A stretch of 28,272 nt of DNA from an uncultured Mycoplasmatota bacterium. GTDB lineage: Bacteria > Bacillota_I > Bacilli_A > RF39 > UBA660. The position numbers and the translations under genes were made by a program. Shown here piece by piece: positions 1-6,301 of this stretch; the first letter of the stretch is position 1, and each line of letters starts with the position of its first letter. Under the pieces are notes generated by a model that saw nothing but the letters and a program-made list of their open reading frames with translations, was not told where the DNA came from and ran no database searches. The stretch covers positions 1 to 28,272 of the forward strand of contig URIY01000021.1 in assembly GCA_900547995.1 (NCBI GenBank). Reading direction: 5' to 3'.

Positions 1-1
1 T

Positions 2-145
2 ATGGTAATTTTTGTTATATCTTTGTTGTATAAAAATATAAATTATTATCCATATTTAAACATTTTGATAGTGCTACTGATTACACATATTACTTCAGCT
101 TTAATAATTAAATTAAAGGAGAAAAACAAAAAGTTAATTATTTAA
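2..145 (+). CDS. C-terminal end of a membrane protein (5' partial)
   Basis: The frame is open from the left edge to a TAA at 143-145, giving about 47 residues: two hydrophobic stretches followed by a lysine-rich tail ending KKLII. This is what the end of a polytopic membrane protein with a cytoplasmic tail looks like. An ATG sits at 2-4, but no ribosome binding site can be seen because the window starts there, so the gene most likely begins outside. The family cannot be named from so short a piece. Confidence 0.45.
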   Translation: MVIFVISLLYKNINYYPYLNILIVLLITHITSALIIKLKEKNKKLII

Positions 146-245
146 TAAATTACAATTTAGTAGTTTGCTGGTATGAATCGGATAAGATATATATAAAGTA
201 GCGTTTTACTCGTAAGATTTCGATAAAAACGAACACTAAAAAAAC

Positions 246-277
246 AACCCTAATAGTCGACAACGACTACTAGGGTT
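246..277 (-). terminator. Rho-independent terminator of the 131-aa gene
   Basis: A 14-bp stem with one mismatch (arms 246-259 and 264-277, loop ACAA) is followed on the minus strand by a run of seven T. It lies just past the stop of the minus-strand gene at 283-678. On the plus strand the trailing bases are less T-rich, so it mainly serves the minus strand but could also stop transcription of the left-edge gene. Confidence 0.8.
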
Positions 278-282
278 TTAGT

Positions 283-678
283 TTACTTATTCATTAATGA
301 ATAACAATAATCATATACATATAAGTGATTATTAATTTCTTTGTTTATGCTTTTATCATCAAAGTTAGTTTCATAAATATTAAATAACATTTCAATGGTG
401 AATTTCTTTTTTTCAATATCAGTTAGTTCTAAATACTTAGCTGAAAGAAATAATAAATGTTTATATTTAGCAAAATTTTCAATGGTCTTGCTATAATTTA
501 GATCTAATTTGTTTAATACTTCTTTTAATAAAATTATTATATCTTTAACATTAAAATTAATATCAAAGTTTTTATTTTCTAATAAGTATATAGCAAGTCT
601 TATTTTATCAATTTTCTTTAAATCATCAAACATACCAATTAATTCAATTACTTTTTTTGTATTATTATCTAATAACAT
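283..678 (-). CDS. Hypothetical 131-aa soluble, probably helical protein
   Basis: The family is not recognised. The protein is 131 residues long, rich in Lys, Leu, Ile and Asn, has no signal peptide or membrane segment, and reads as a series of amphipathic helices with a tyrosine-rich C-terminus (YVYDYCYSLMNK). An AGAGG ribosome binding site lies about 8 bases before the ATG and a strong terminator follows, so it is a self-contained gene. It sits next to the truncated end of an ABC ATPase gene, so it may be cargo of a second insertion that cut that gene (inference). Its codon use resembles the neighbours. Confidence 0.6.
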   Translation of the reverse strand: MLLDNNTKKVIELIGMFDDLKKIDKIRLAIYLLENKNFDINFNVKDIIILLKEVLNKLDLNYSKTIENFAKYKHLLFLSAKYLELTDIEKKKFTIEMLFNIYETNFDDKSINKEINNHLYVYDYCYSLMNK

Positions 679-729
679 ATTTTTTGCCTCTTTTCTTTTA
701 GTTATAAGTTACTTACTTAATTATTGCAC

Positions 730-779
730 TAATGTCTGTACCTTATTCATACCTGTGTATGAATATAGTGAAGACATTA
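730..779. repeat. Nested inverted repeat upstream of the 131-aa gene
   Basis: Inner arms ATTCATAC (745-752) and GTATGAAT (757-764) are separated by CTGT. Outer arms TAATGTCT (730-737) and AGACATTA (772-779) lie symmetrically around them. The inner dyad is perfect over 8 bp and the outer over 8 bp. No T-run follows, so it is not a terminator. It lies between the broken end of the ABC ATPase gene and the promoter side of the 131-aa gene, and could be an operator or a recombinase binding site. Confidence 0.55.
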
Positions 780-795
780 TTTAATATTTGTGTCC

Positions 796-1227
796 TTATA
801 ACATACATACAACTCTTTGTCTCATACCACCTGATAATTCTGATGGATAGTTATAAATAAAATCACCAAGACCGTAGTTATTTAATAATTTTATGACATA
901 ATTTTTATTTTCTTCATTTATTTCTTTATTTATCTCAACACCAAGTAAACAATTATTTAAAATATTTCGCCAATCAAATAATGAATCATGTTGTAACATA
1001 TAACCAATTTTTTTATTGTTTTCTATTTCAATTTTTCCACAGGATTTTTTTTCTAATCCACATAATATAGAAAGAATGGTTGATTTTCCACAACCACTAG
1101 GTCCTACAATGGCAATAAATTCGCCATCTTCTAAATCAAATGAAACATTATCCACAGCAATTATTTCTTCTTTAGGAGTATGATATATTTTCTTTAAATT
1201 ATTAATTTTGAGAATTTTCTTTTGCAT
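796..1227 (-). pseudogene. Truncated ABC transporter ATPase (NitT/TauT type)
   Basis: The N-terminal 140 or so residues are a good ABC ATPase of the SsuB/TauB-like family that energises import of small organic solutes: Walker A GPSGCGKST near residue 45, a Q-loop (YMLQHDSLFDWRNI) and the signature LSGGMRQRV near residue 135. Homology stops directly after QRV; four unrelated residues and a stop follow. Walker B, the D-loop and the H-switch are missing (the family is usually about 250 aa), so the product cannot hydrolyse ATP. The start overlaps the end of the binding-protein gene by 26 bp, as in an intact operon. The rest of the gene and the expected permease are not in the window. The break at about 810 is separate from the serine-recombinase insertion. 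Confidence 0.85.
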
Positions 1228-1768
1228 AAGTGTTATTTACCAAATCTTTATATGGTGCAAAAGTATCTAATTCTCCAGCTTTTTCCATAATTTCTTCAAT
1301 ATGATTAAAGTCATCTTCGCTTATATAAGTTGTTTTATACCATGAGTCTATTTCTCTATATCTTTTAACAATATTAGTTAAATCATTAAGTGATGTATCA
1401 GGGAAATAACTAAGTATTGTTTTAGCAACTTCTTCATCAGAATGACTATAAACATAATCTAAACCTTTTTGAATTGCTTTAGTAAATCCTTCAATAACTT
1501 CTGGATTATTTTCTATATAACTTTTTTTAGCATTAAATGCTGTATATGGAACAATACCACCAAGTTCACCAATTGATGCGACTACATATCCATATCCTTC
1601 TTGTTCTACTTTCAAAGCTTGAGGTTCAAATAGAGTAACAAAATCACCTGTACCACCAATAAAGGCACCACTCATGGCAGCAAAAGCAATGCTTGTATCA
1701 ATTGTTAAATCATTTTTAGGATCGATACCATTTTCACTTAATGCCCACTCAAATGTCATTTCTGGCAT
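1202..1768 (-). pseudogene. C-terminal fragment of ABC substrate-binding protein
   Basis: This is the second half of a NitT/TauT (SsuA/NMT1-like) periplasmic-type binding protein. It begins at GMPEMTFEWAL, normally an internal segment, and runs to the natural C-terminus, which overlaps the ATPase start. The coding sequence really continues to 1775, where the gene is interrupted. The matching first half lies at 5769-6196. Joining base 5769 to base 1775 on the minus strand gives an uninterrupted frame through GGRKGGMPEM and a protein of about 333 aa, a normal length for the family. The fragment has no signal sequence and a poor ribosome binding site, so it should be inactive. Confidence 0.9.
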
Positions 1769-1795
1769 ACCACCTCTTCGGCGTTAAAACTTATG
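1752..1795. other. Left attachment junction of the serine-recombinase element
   Basis: The host gene sequence ends at the core ACCT (1772-1775) and element sequence begins at 1776. Reading inward from the core, this end shares C-x-T-C-G at positions 1-5, AAA at 12-14 and TTAT at 16-19 with the opposite end read inward on the other strand. This is the imperfect dyad expected of the two arms of a serine-integrase attP. Confidence 0.75.
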
Positions 1796-1805
1796 ATTTT
1801 GTTTA

Positions 1806-2864
1806 TTACACTCTATTTATATTTTTAATAAAGAAGTCATCATCCTCTGAAAAGTGCATATCTATATCAATTTTTTCTTGTTGTATAAAACCTTTATTTT
1901 TATAAAAGATATGTGCTTTTGTTAAGACATTACCACATGCTAAATAAATTTTATTTATTTGCGTCATTTCTTTAACATAATTATAAAGTAGTTCATACAA
2001 TTTTGAACCAACACCATTATTTTGATACTCTTCATTTACATAGAAACGTTTTAAAATACCATATTTGTTATCTCTATTTTCAATTGCAATTGTTCCAATT
2101 ATTTCTTTTGTTTTACAATCAATAGCTAACCAAAAATTACCTTTATTTTTTATATAATATTCATTTATATTTGAAACATCTATTCTTTCCTTATAAGGTC
2201 TACCTATAAATTTATGCATGCATTCGTTTATAAAAAGACATACATTTTGCTTATATTTTTCATTGTAAGGAATAATTTTAAAAATTTTATTTTGATTTAA
2301 AAAATTATATATTTGTTTCCAATTATCAAAATTTCTAATTCCATTAACGAAGGTTGTATTATTTCCAATAGTAATTGTTTGAATGCCAACTTTAGACACA
2401 TTTAAGCAATTATTGATATTAGCATCAATTAATAAATCAATTTTTTCCTTTAAGCATACTTTCTTTTTATCTTTTACATTCACAATTAATTTATCAAAAT
2501 ATATATTATTATTTTCTAACCATATTTTACTTTGTAAATATGAATTTTTGTAAAATTGGTTATCTCCTGAAGCTATTATATATATTTTATGTCCATCATT
2601 ATGTAACTGTTTAATGGTATCCATGCAAAAAGGTCTAGGGAGTGCATTATCCATAAGTTTATTTCGTATAGAGCCTAAAAAATATTTCAATTCTTCATCA
2701 TTAAAATTAAATAATTTTTGGTAAATACTAATATCATTATTATCATTAATTATTACTCCTTCTTTGCATTGTTTGTTCTTTTCTTTAGCGTATTTATATG
2801 CAGCATCAGTTAATTTATTTTTTATATCGTTTAGTGTATTATCTATGTCTATTCCTATTTTCAT
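1806..2864 (-). CDS. HAD-type 5'-nucleotidase-like / GNAT acetyltransferase fusion
   Basis: A 352-aa two-domain protein. The start is placed at the ATG at 2864 (MKIGIDIDNT), because GGGTGA lies 7-8 bases upstream and the HAD motif I then falls at the N-terminus as usual. Residues 1-190 resemble the 5'(3')-deoxyribonucleotidase branch of the HAD superfamily: motif I DIDNT, motif II around IIASGD, a downstream Lys. The usual acidic pair of the last motif reads IDAN, with one Asp lost, so phosphatase activity is uncertain. Residues 195-352 form a GNAT fold with the acetyl-CoA loop QNNGVG and the typical C-terminal pattern around FYKNKGF. Substrates are unknown; it may modify or detoxify a small molecule. 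It is cargo of the island, transcribed divergently from the recombinase. Confidence 0.7.
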   Translation of the reverse strand: MKIGIDIDNTLNDIKNKLTDAAYKYAKEKNKQCKEGVIINDNNDISIYQKLFNFNDEELKYFLGSIRNKLMDNALPRPFCMDTIKQLHNDGHKIYIIASGDNQFYKNSYLQSKIWLENNNIYFDKLIVNVKDKKKVCLKEKIDLLIDANINNCLNVSKVGIQTITIGNNTTFVNGIRNFDNWKQIYNFLNQNKIFKIIPYNEKYKQNVCLFINECMHKFIGRPYKERIDVSNINEYYIKNKGNFWLAIDCKTKEIIGTIAIENRDNKYGILKRFYVNEEYQNNGVGSKLYELLYNYVKEMTQINKIYLACGNVLTKAHIFYKNKGFIQQEKIDIDMHFSEDDDFFIKNINRV

Positions 2865-2926
2865 TAAAATCACCCTACCAAAATTATACATTAAAATTAT
2901 TCTTACAGCAAATCTATTCTGTTTAA

Positions 2927-2955
2927 TTGTTATTATTTAATTTAGTAATTATAAA
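2927..2955 (+). promoter_or_regulatory. Promoter of the leader ORF and recombinase
   Basis: TTGTTA (2927-2932) and TATAAA (2950-2955) are separated by 17 bp, close to the sigma-A consensus, about 37 bases upstream of the 39-aa ORF in the divergent intergenic region. Confidence 0.55.
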
Positions 2956-2991
2956 TTTTAATGAAACATAAATTTAACTAGGTGATTTCTA

Positions 2992-3111
2992 ATGAAAATA
3001 GTAAATATTTTTAATCCAAATGGTAAAATCCTCCAGCAAATAATGGAAGAATATTTCATAGTTTATTATTTAGATAATACTTTTTTAACAAATAATATTA
3101 AAGGTGTTTAA
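2992..3111 (+). CDS. 39-aa leader protein in front of the serine recombinase
   Basis: A short ORF starts MKIVNIFNPNGK and ends with TAA at 3109-3111, two bases before the recombinase ATG. Its own ribosome binding site, AGGTGA, lies 7 bases before the ATG, as good as any in the window. The AAAGGTG that serves the recombinase lies inside its last codons, so the two are probably translationally coupled. No membrane segment or cysteines. I do not recognise the family with certainty. Its position suggests a regulator or cofactor of the recombinase, for example a directionality factor, but this is inference. Confidence 0.6.
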   Translation: MKIVNIFNPNGKILQQIMEEYFIVYYLDNTFLTNNIKGV

Positions 3112-3113
3112 AT

Positions 3114-4673
3114 ATGAAATGCAAGATATTTAATGTTGCCCTTTATATTCGATTATCCCGTGAAGATGGTGATAATATGGAAAGCGAAAGTATCACAAAT
3201 CAAAGAGAATTATTACAAATGTTTTTAGAGAAAACTAAGGAAAAATTAATATATATTGATGAATATGTTGATGATGGTATAAGTGGTTCTACTTTTGATA
3301 GACCTTCTTGGAAAAGATTAATTAAAGATATAGATAATGGTAAGATTAATACTATTATAACTAAAGATTTATCACGTATGGGTAGGGATTATATTTCTAT
3401 GGGTGAATATATTGAAAGAATATTTCCTGAACGTGACATAAGGTATATTGCTATAAATGATGATATTGATACACTTTATGAAACACCTGGCTTAGAGTTT
3501 TTACAATTTAAGTTAATGTTTAATGATTATTATTTAAAAGATACATCTAAGAAAATCAGAAAAATTGTAAAAGCAAAAAAAGAGAAAGGACAATTTTTAG
3601 GTTGGAAAGCCGTATATGGCTATAAAAAAGATCCAAATGATAAGCATAAAATAATTGTTGATGAACCTGTTAGACCAATAATTGAAAAAATGTTTTCTTT
3701 AGCACTATCCGGTAAAAGTCCAAAACAAATTGCCAATATATTTTCTGATGAACATATTCCAACACCAAGTGTATATGCAAATATAAGTAGAGAGAAAAAA
3801 ACGTTATCTTATGAATTATGGTGTCATAGAACAATTGAGGAAATGCTTACAAATCAAACTTATATTGGCAACTTAACTCAAGGAAGAAGAAAAAAACTAA
3901 ACTATAAATCTAAAAAGGAAATAAGAACACCAAAAGAAGAATGGATAATTGTCCCAAATACTCATGAAGCAATAATTGATAAGAAGGTATTTAATACGGT
4001 GCAAGAGCTACTTAAAAAAAATAAAAATAAAGCTAATAAAAATATTGAGTTATTTTCTGGTTTTATGTTTTGCAAAGAATGCGGACACGCTATAGGTATT
4101 AATAAAAGTAGTGATGGTAAAAGAAAATATTGTTGTTGTACCTTTTATACATCACATTCCAAATATGGTTTATGTACTCCTCATACTTGTAATTATAATA
4201 AATTGGAAAAGGCTATTTTAGATGAAATAAGGAATATATGTAAACAATACATTGATAATAATGTATTTGAAAATAAAGTTGAAGATGTAAATAAAAAGAA
4301 TAATATTAAAATAAAAATTCAAAAAGATATTAGTATATTAAATAGAAAAATAAATTGTAATTTATCATATATAGATAAAATTTATGAAGATAAATTAAAT
4401 GGAAATATTGATATGGAAATGTTTAATAGAGTAACTATTAAATATAAGGAAGAAATAGATATTTGGAATAATAAGAAAAATGAATTGGAAGAAACGCTTA
4501 ACAATATTAATAATGACAATAGCACAAAAGAAAAAGAAGAAACATTAAAAAAGATAAATGAATATTTATCTTTTGAAAAACCTAATAGAAATTTATTAGT
4601 TAATTTAATTGATAAGATAGTTATTAGTGAGAATAAGACAATAGAAATTCATTATAAGTTTAAATTGGCGTAG
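3114..4673 (+). CDS. Large serine recombinase (site-specific integrase)
   Basis: 519 aa, within the usual 450-600 aa of the TnpX/TndX-like large serine recombinases that integrate and excise mobile elements through a covalent phosphoserine intermediate. The N-terminal resolvase fold (about 7-150) has YIRLSRED with Ser15 as likely nucleophile, then DDGISGSTFDRP and TKDLSRMGRD carrying the catalytic arginines. The recombinase DNA-binding domain follows (about 165-290), then a zinc ribbon with CxxC near 320 (FCKECG) and further cysteines around 340-362, and a charged coiled-coil tail (about 370-490) of the kind that controls synapsis and directionality. All landmarks are intact, so it should be active. 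It most likely catalysed the insertion into the binding-protein gene in which it sits. Confidence 0.95.
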   Translation: MKCKIFNVALYIRLSREDGDNMESESITNQRELLQMFLEKTKEKLIYIDEYVDDGISGSTFDRPSWKRLIKDIDNGKINTIITKDLSRMGRDYISMGEYIERIFPERDIRYIAINDDIDTLYETPGLEFLQFKLMFNDYYLKDTSKKIRKIVKAKKEKGQFLGWKAVYGYKKDPNDKHKIIVDEPVRPIIEKMFSLALSGKSPKQIANIFSDEHIPTPSVYANISREKKTLSYELWCHRTIEEMLTNQTYIGNLTQGRRKKLNYKSKKEIRTPKEEWIIVPNTHEAIIDKKVFNTVQELLKKNKNKANKNIELFSGFMFCKECGHAIGINKSSDGKRKYCCCTFYTSHSKYGLCTPHTCNYNKLEKAILDEIRNICKQYIDNNVFENKVEDVNKKNNIKIKIQKDISILNRKINCNLSYIDKIYEDKLNGNIDMEMFNRVTIKYKEEIDIWNNKKNELEETLNNINNDNSTKEKEETLKKINEYLSFEKPNRNLLVNLIDKIVISENKTIEIHYKFKLA

Positions 4674-4693
4674 TATATTTAAACTTTAATATA

Positions 4694-4702
4694 TGATATA
4701 AT
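4694..4702 (+). promoter_or_regulatory. Extended -10 promoter of the nuclease gene
   Basis: TGATATAAT, an extended -10 with a perfect TATAAT hexamer (4697-4702), lies 16 bases before the ATG and just ahead of the AGGTGA ribosome binding site. There is no good -35. The nuclease gene may therefore be transcribed on its own as well as by readthrough from the recombinase. Confidence 0.55.
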
Positions 4703-4718
4703 ATTTTCAGGTGATATT

Positions 4719-5738
4719 ATGAAAATATTAGAATTACCAAAAGAATCTAAATTTGAATATATTTTAATAACATTATTTGAGCAGTTAGGATACAAAGTAG
4801 AATATCAAAAAAAAGCAAAAGATCATTACATTGATATGGAGTTAACTTATCAAACATCTAATAAAAAGGAAAAATATATATGTGAAGTAAAATTTTATTC
4901 AAAACTTTATTTTTCACCAAGTTCTATAGTTTATAGTATTATACAATTATCAAGTATTATAAATGTTGGTGAAATAGGATTGCTAATCACAAATGCAATA
5001 TGTACACCACAATGTAAAAGTGAAGCATTAGAAAAAGGTATAATTATTTTAGATATAGCTAATTTACTATACTTAATACAACCAAACAGTGATTTATACC
5101 AAAAATTTTTAGAATTGTTAGATTTTTCAGTTGCTAAAATCTCTCCAGTGGCTCCCTCAATACCTTTTGATTTTGCTGGGAAAATTTTTGAAGATGATAA
5201 TAAAAAAATTAACTGGAAACAAAAATTTGAAGATATTGAACCTGGAAAAAGTCAATTTTCAAAATATGAAAAAGTTTGTACAGACGCATTAAAATTATTG
5301 TTTTCAGATTACCTAAGTATTTGGGAAGAACAGCAAAAATCAAATGACGATTTGTATCGTTTCGATTTAATTTGTAAAATAAAAAATGATGTGAACGATG
5401 ATTTTTTTAGTACATTAAACAACTATTTTAATACAAAATACATTATTTTTGACTTCAAAAATTATACGGAACAAATTACGTCAAAAGAAATATATACAAC
5501 AGAAAAATACCTTTATGATAAAGCTTTAAGAAAAGTTGCAATTATTATTTCTAGAAAAGGTATAGATAAAAATGCCTTAAAAGCTATAAAAGGTAGTTTA
5601 AGGGAACAGGGAAAGATTATTTTAACGCTAACAGATGATGATCTTTTAGAGATGATAAATATGTATTATAAAGGAGATAATCCAACAGATTATTTATCAA
5701 TGAAATTAGATAAATTACTAATAGAATTAGAAAAATAA
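4719..5738 (+). CDS. Putative nuclease with two PD-(D/E)XK-like domains
   Basis: 339 aa. Residues 1-120 look like an Mrr-type restriction endonuclease domain: a helix pair (FEYILITLFEQLGYKVE), DHYIDMEL near 35-42, then the EVK motif near 56-58, and a hydrophobic strand-helix pattern ending IILD. Residues 180-339 look like a second fold of the same class: a helix (KYEKVCTDALKLLF), YRFDLICKIKN, IIFDFKNY with DFK in place of E-x-K, and a conserved-looking KALRKVAIIISRKG segment. The gene starts 45 bp after the recombinase with AGGTGA before the ATG. It is encoded on a compact island and has no methyltransferase partner, so it may be a stand-alone or modification-dependent defence nuclease. That role is inferred; the fold assignment is from motifs only. 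Confidence 0.7.
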   Translation: MKILELPKESKFEYILITLFEQLGYKVEYQKKAKDHYIDMELTYQTSNKKEKYICEVKFYSKLYFSPSSIVYSIIQLSSIINVGEIGLLITNAICTPQCKSEALEKGIIILDIANLLYLIQPNSDLYQKFLELLDFSVAKISPVAPSIPFDFAGKIFEDDNKKINWKQKFEDIEPGKSQFSKYEKVCTDALKLLFSDYLSIWEEQQKSNDDLYRFDLICKIKNDVNDDFFSTLNNYFNTKYIIFDFKNYTEQITSKEIYTTEKYLYDKALRKVAIIISRKGIDKNALKAIKGSLREQGKIILTLTDDDLLEMINMYYKGDNPTDYLSMKLDKLLIELEK

Positions 5739-5743
5739 AGTTA

Positions 5744-6196
5744 TTATAATTTTAGTGTACGATGACCTTTTCGTCCACCAATAACGTAACTTCCTTTTAA
5801 TTCATCTAGTGTAAAATTATCATATTTCTTTCTTGACACTAAGAAACTACCATCTCTTTTTGTAAGCCCTGCAAATGTTACTAAGTAGTCTTTTTCACCT
5901 TGATTATAAACATAAATAGTTGCTTCACTACCACAGAAACCAATCTGTACATCTCCTGACAATACAGCAGCTGTTACTTTGTCAGCACCAGGTGTTAAGA
6001 TAATGTCAACATCCAATCCCTCGTCTTCAAAATAACCAAGTGAATGTGCAACATAACTTGGAGCATAGAAAACACTATGCGTAACTTCTGCAACTGATAT
6101 TTTCTTTAAATCTGATGTTTTCTTATCTTCTTTAAATATAATTCCAACAACAATAATAAGAACACATAATACTAATGGCAATATAAATCTTTTCAA
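5744..6196 (-). pseudogene. N-terminal fragment of ABC substrate-binding protein
   Basis: The first half of the NitT/TauT-type binding protein that completes the fragment at 1202-1775. It starts at a TTG (6194-6196) with a strong GGAGGT ribosome binding site, and a TATAAT lies upstream on the minus strand. Residues 1-22 are a hydrophobic signal or anchor segment without a clear lipobox. The typical motif around FYAPSYVAHSLGYFEDEGLDV follows near residues 43-63. Native sequence ends at VIGGRKG (residue 144); the last six codons and stop come from the inserted element. This truncated secreted lobe would not bind substrate by itself. Confidence 0.9.
5745..5788. other. Right attachment junction of the serine-recombinase element
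   Basis: Element sequence ends at 5764, the core ACCT is at 5765-5768, and host gene sequence resumes at 5769 with TTTCGTCC. The inward arm (CATCG, then TAAAA and TTATA spaced as on the left) mirrors the left end, supporting a symmetric attP. Confidence 0.75.
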
Positions 6197-6276
6197 AAAA
6201 ATACCTCCTTATTTTCATTTTATTATATTCAAAGTAAGAAAATGGTGTTACTAAAAAGGACAAATAAAAAAAAATA

Positions 6277-6285
6277 TGGTATTAT
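6277..6285 (+). promoter_or_regulatory. Extended -10 promoter of pcrA
   Basis: TGGTATTAT is an extended -10 located 16 bases upstream of the chosen pcrA ATG. Transcription would start at about 6292, right at the GGTGG ribosome binding site, leaving a leader of roughly ten bases. Confidence 0.5.
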
Positions 6286-6301
6286 ATATATGGTGGTAAA
6301 A

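Larger units (their letters stand above)
1772..5768. mobile_element. 4-kb serine-recombinase integrative element inside the binding-protein gene
   Basis: A 3993-bp insertion is flanked by the 4-bp direct repeat ACCT (1772-1775 and 5765-5768). Deleting one repeat plus the insert exactly rebuilds the reading frame of the interrupted gene, which defines both ends. The cargo is a large serine recombinase preceded by a 39-aa ORF, a putative double PD-(D/E)XK nuclease, and a divergent HAD-GNAT protein. There are no phage structural, replication or conjugation genes, so it is either a satellite-like genomic island or the minimal remnant of a larger element. A short core, a recombinase gene and dyad-symmetric ends are typical of large serine integrases; the 2-bp crossover is probably the central CC/GG. 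Confidence 0.85.

Noticed and set aside
509..784. Plus-strand open frame of 91 codons
   Set aside because: It runs opposite the 131-aa gene and through the inverted repeat, has no ribosome binding site, and is explained by the AT-rich antisense of that gene.
822..835. A match to the element's attB (AGGTGGTATG) inside the ATPase gene, as a second integration site
   Set aside because: Both genes encode Gly-Gly-Met here. Homology in the ATPase continues about 18 bases past this point before breaking, so the break is not at the core.
1772..5768. Transposon of the DDE type
   Set aside because: There is no DDE transposase and no terminal inverted repeats of the usual kind. A 4-bp core with an intact large serine recombinase explains the ends better.
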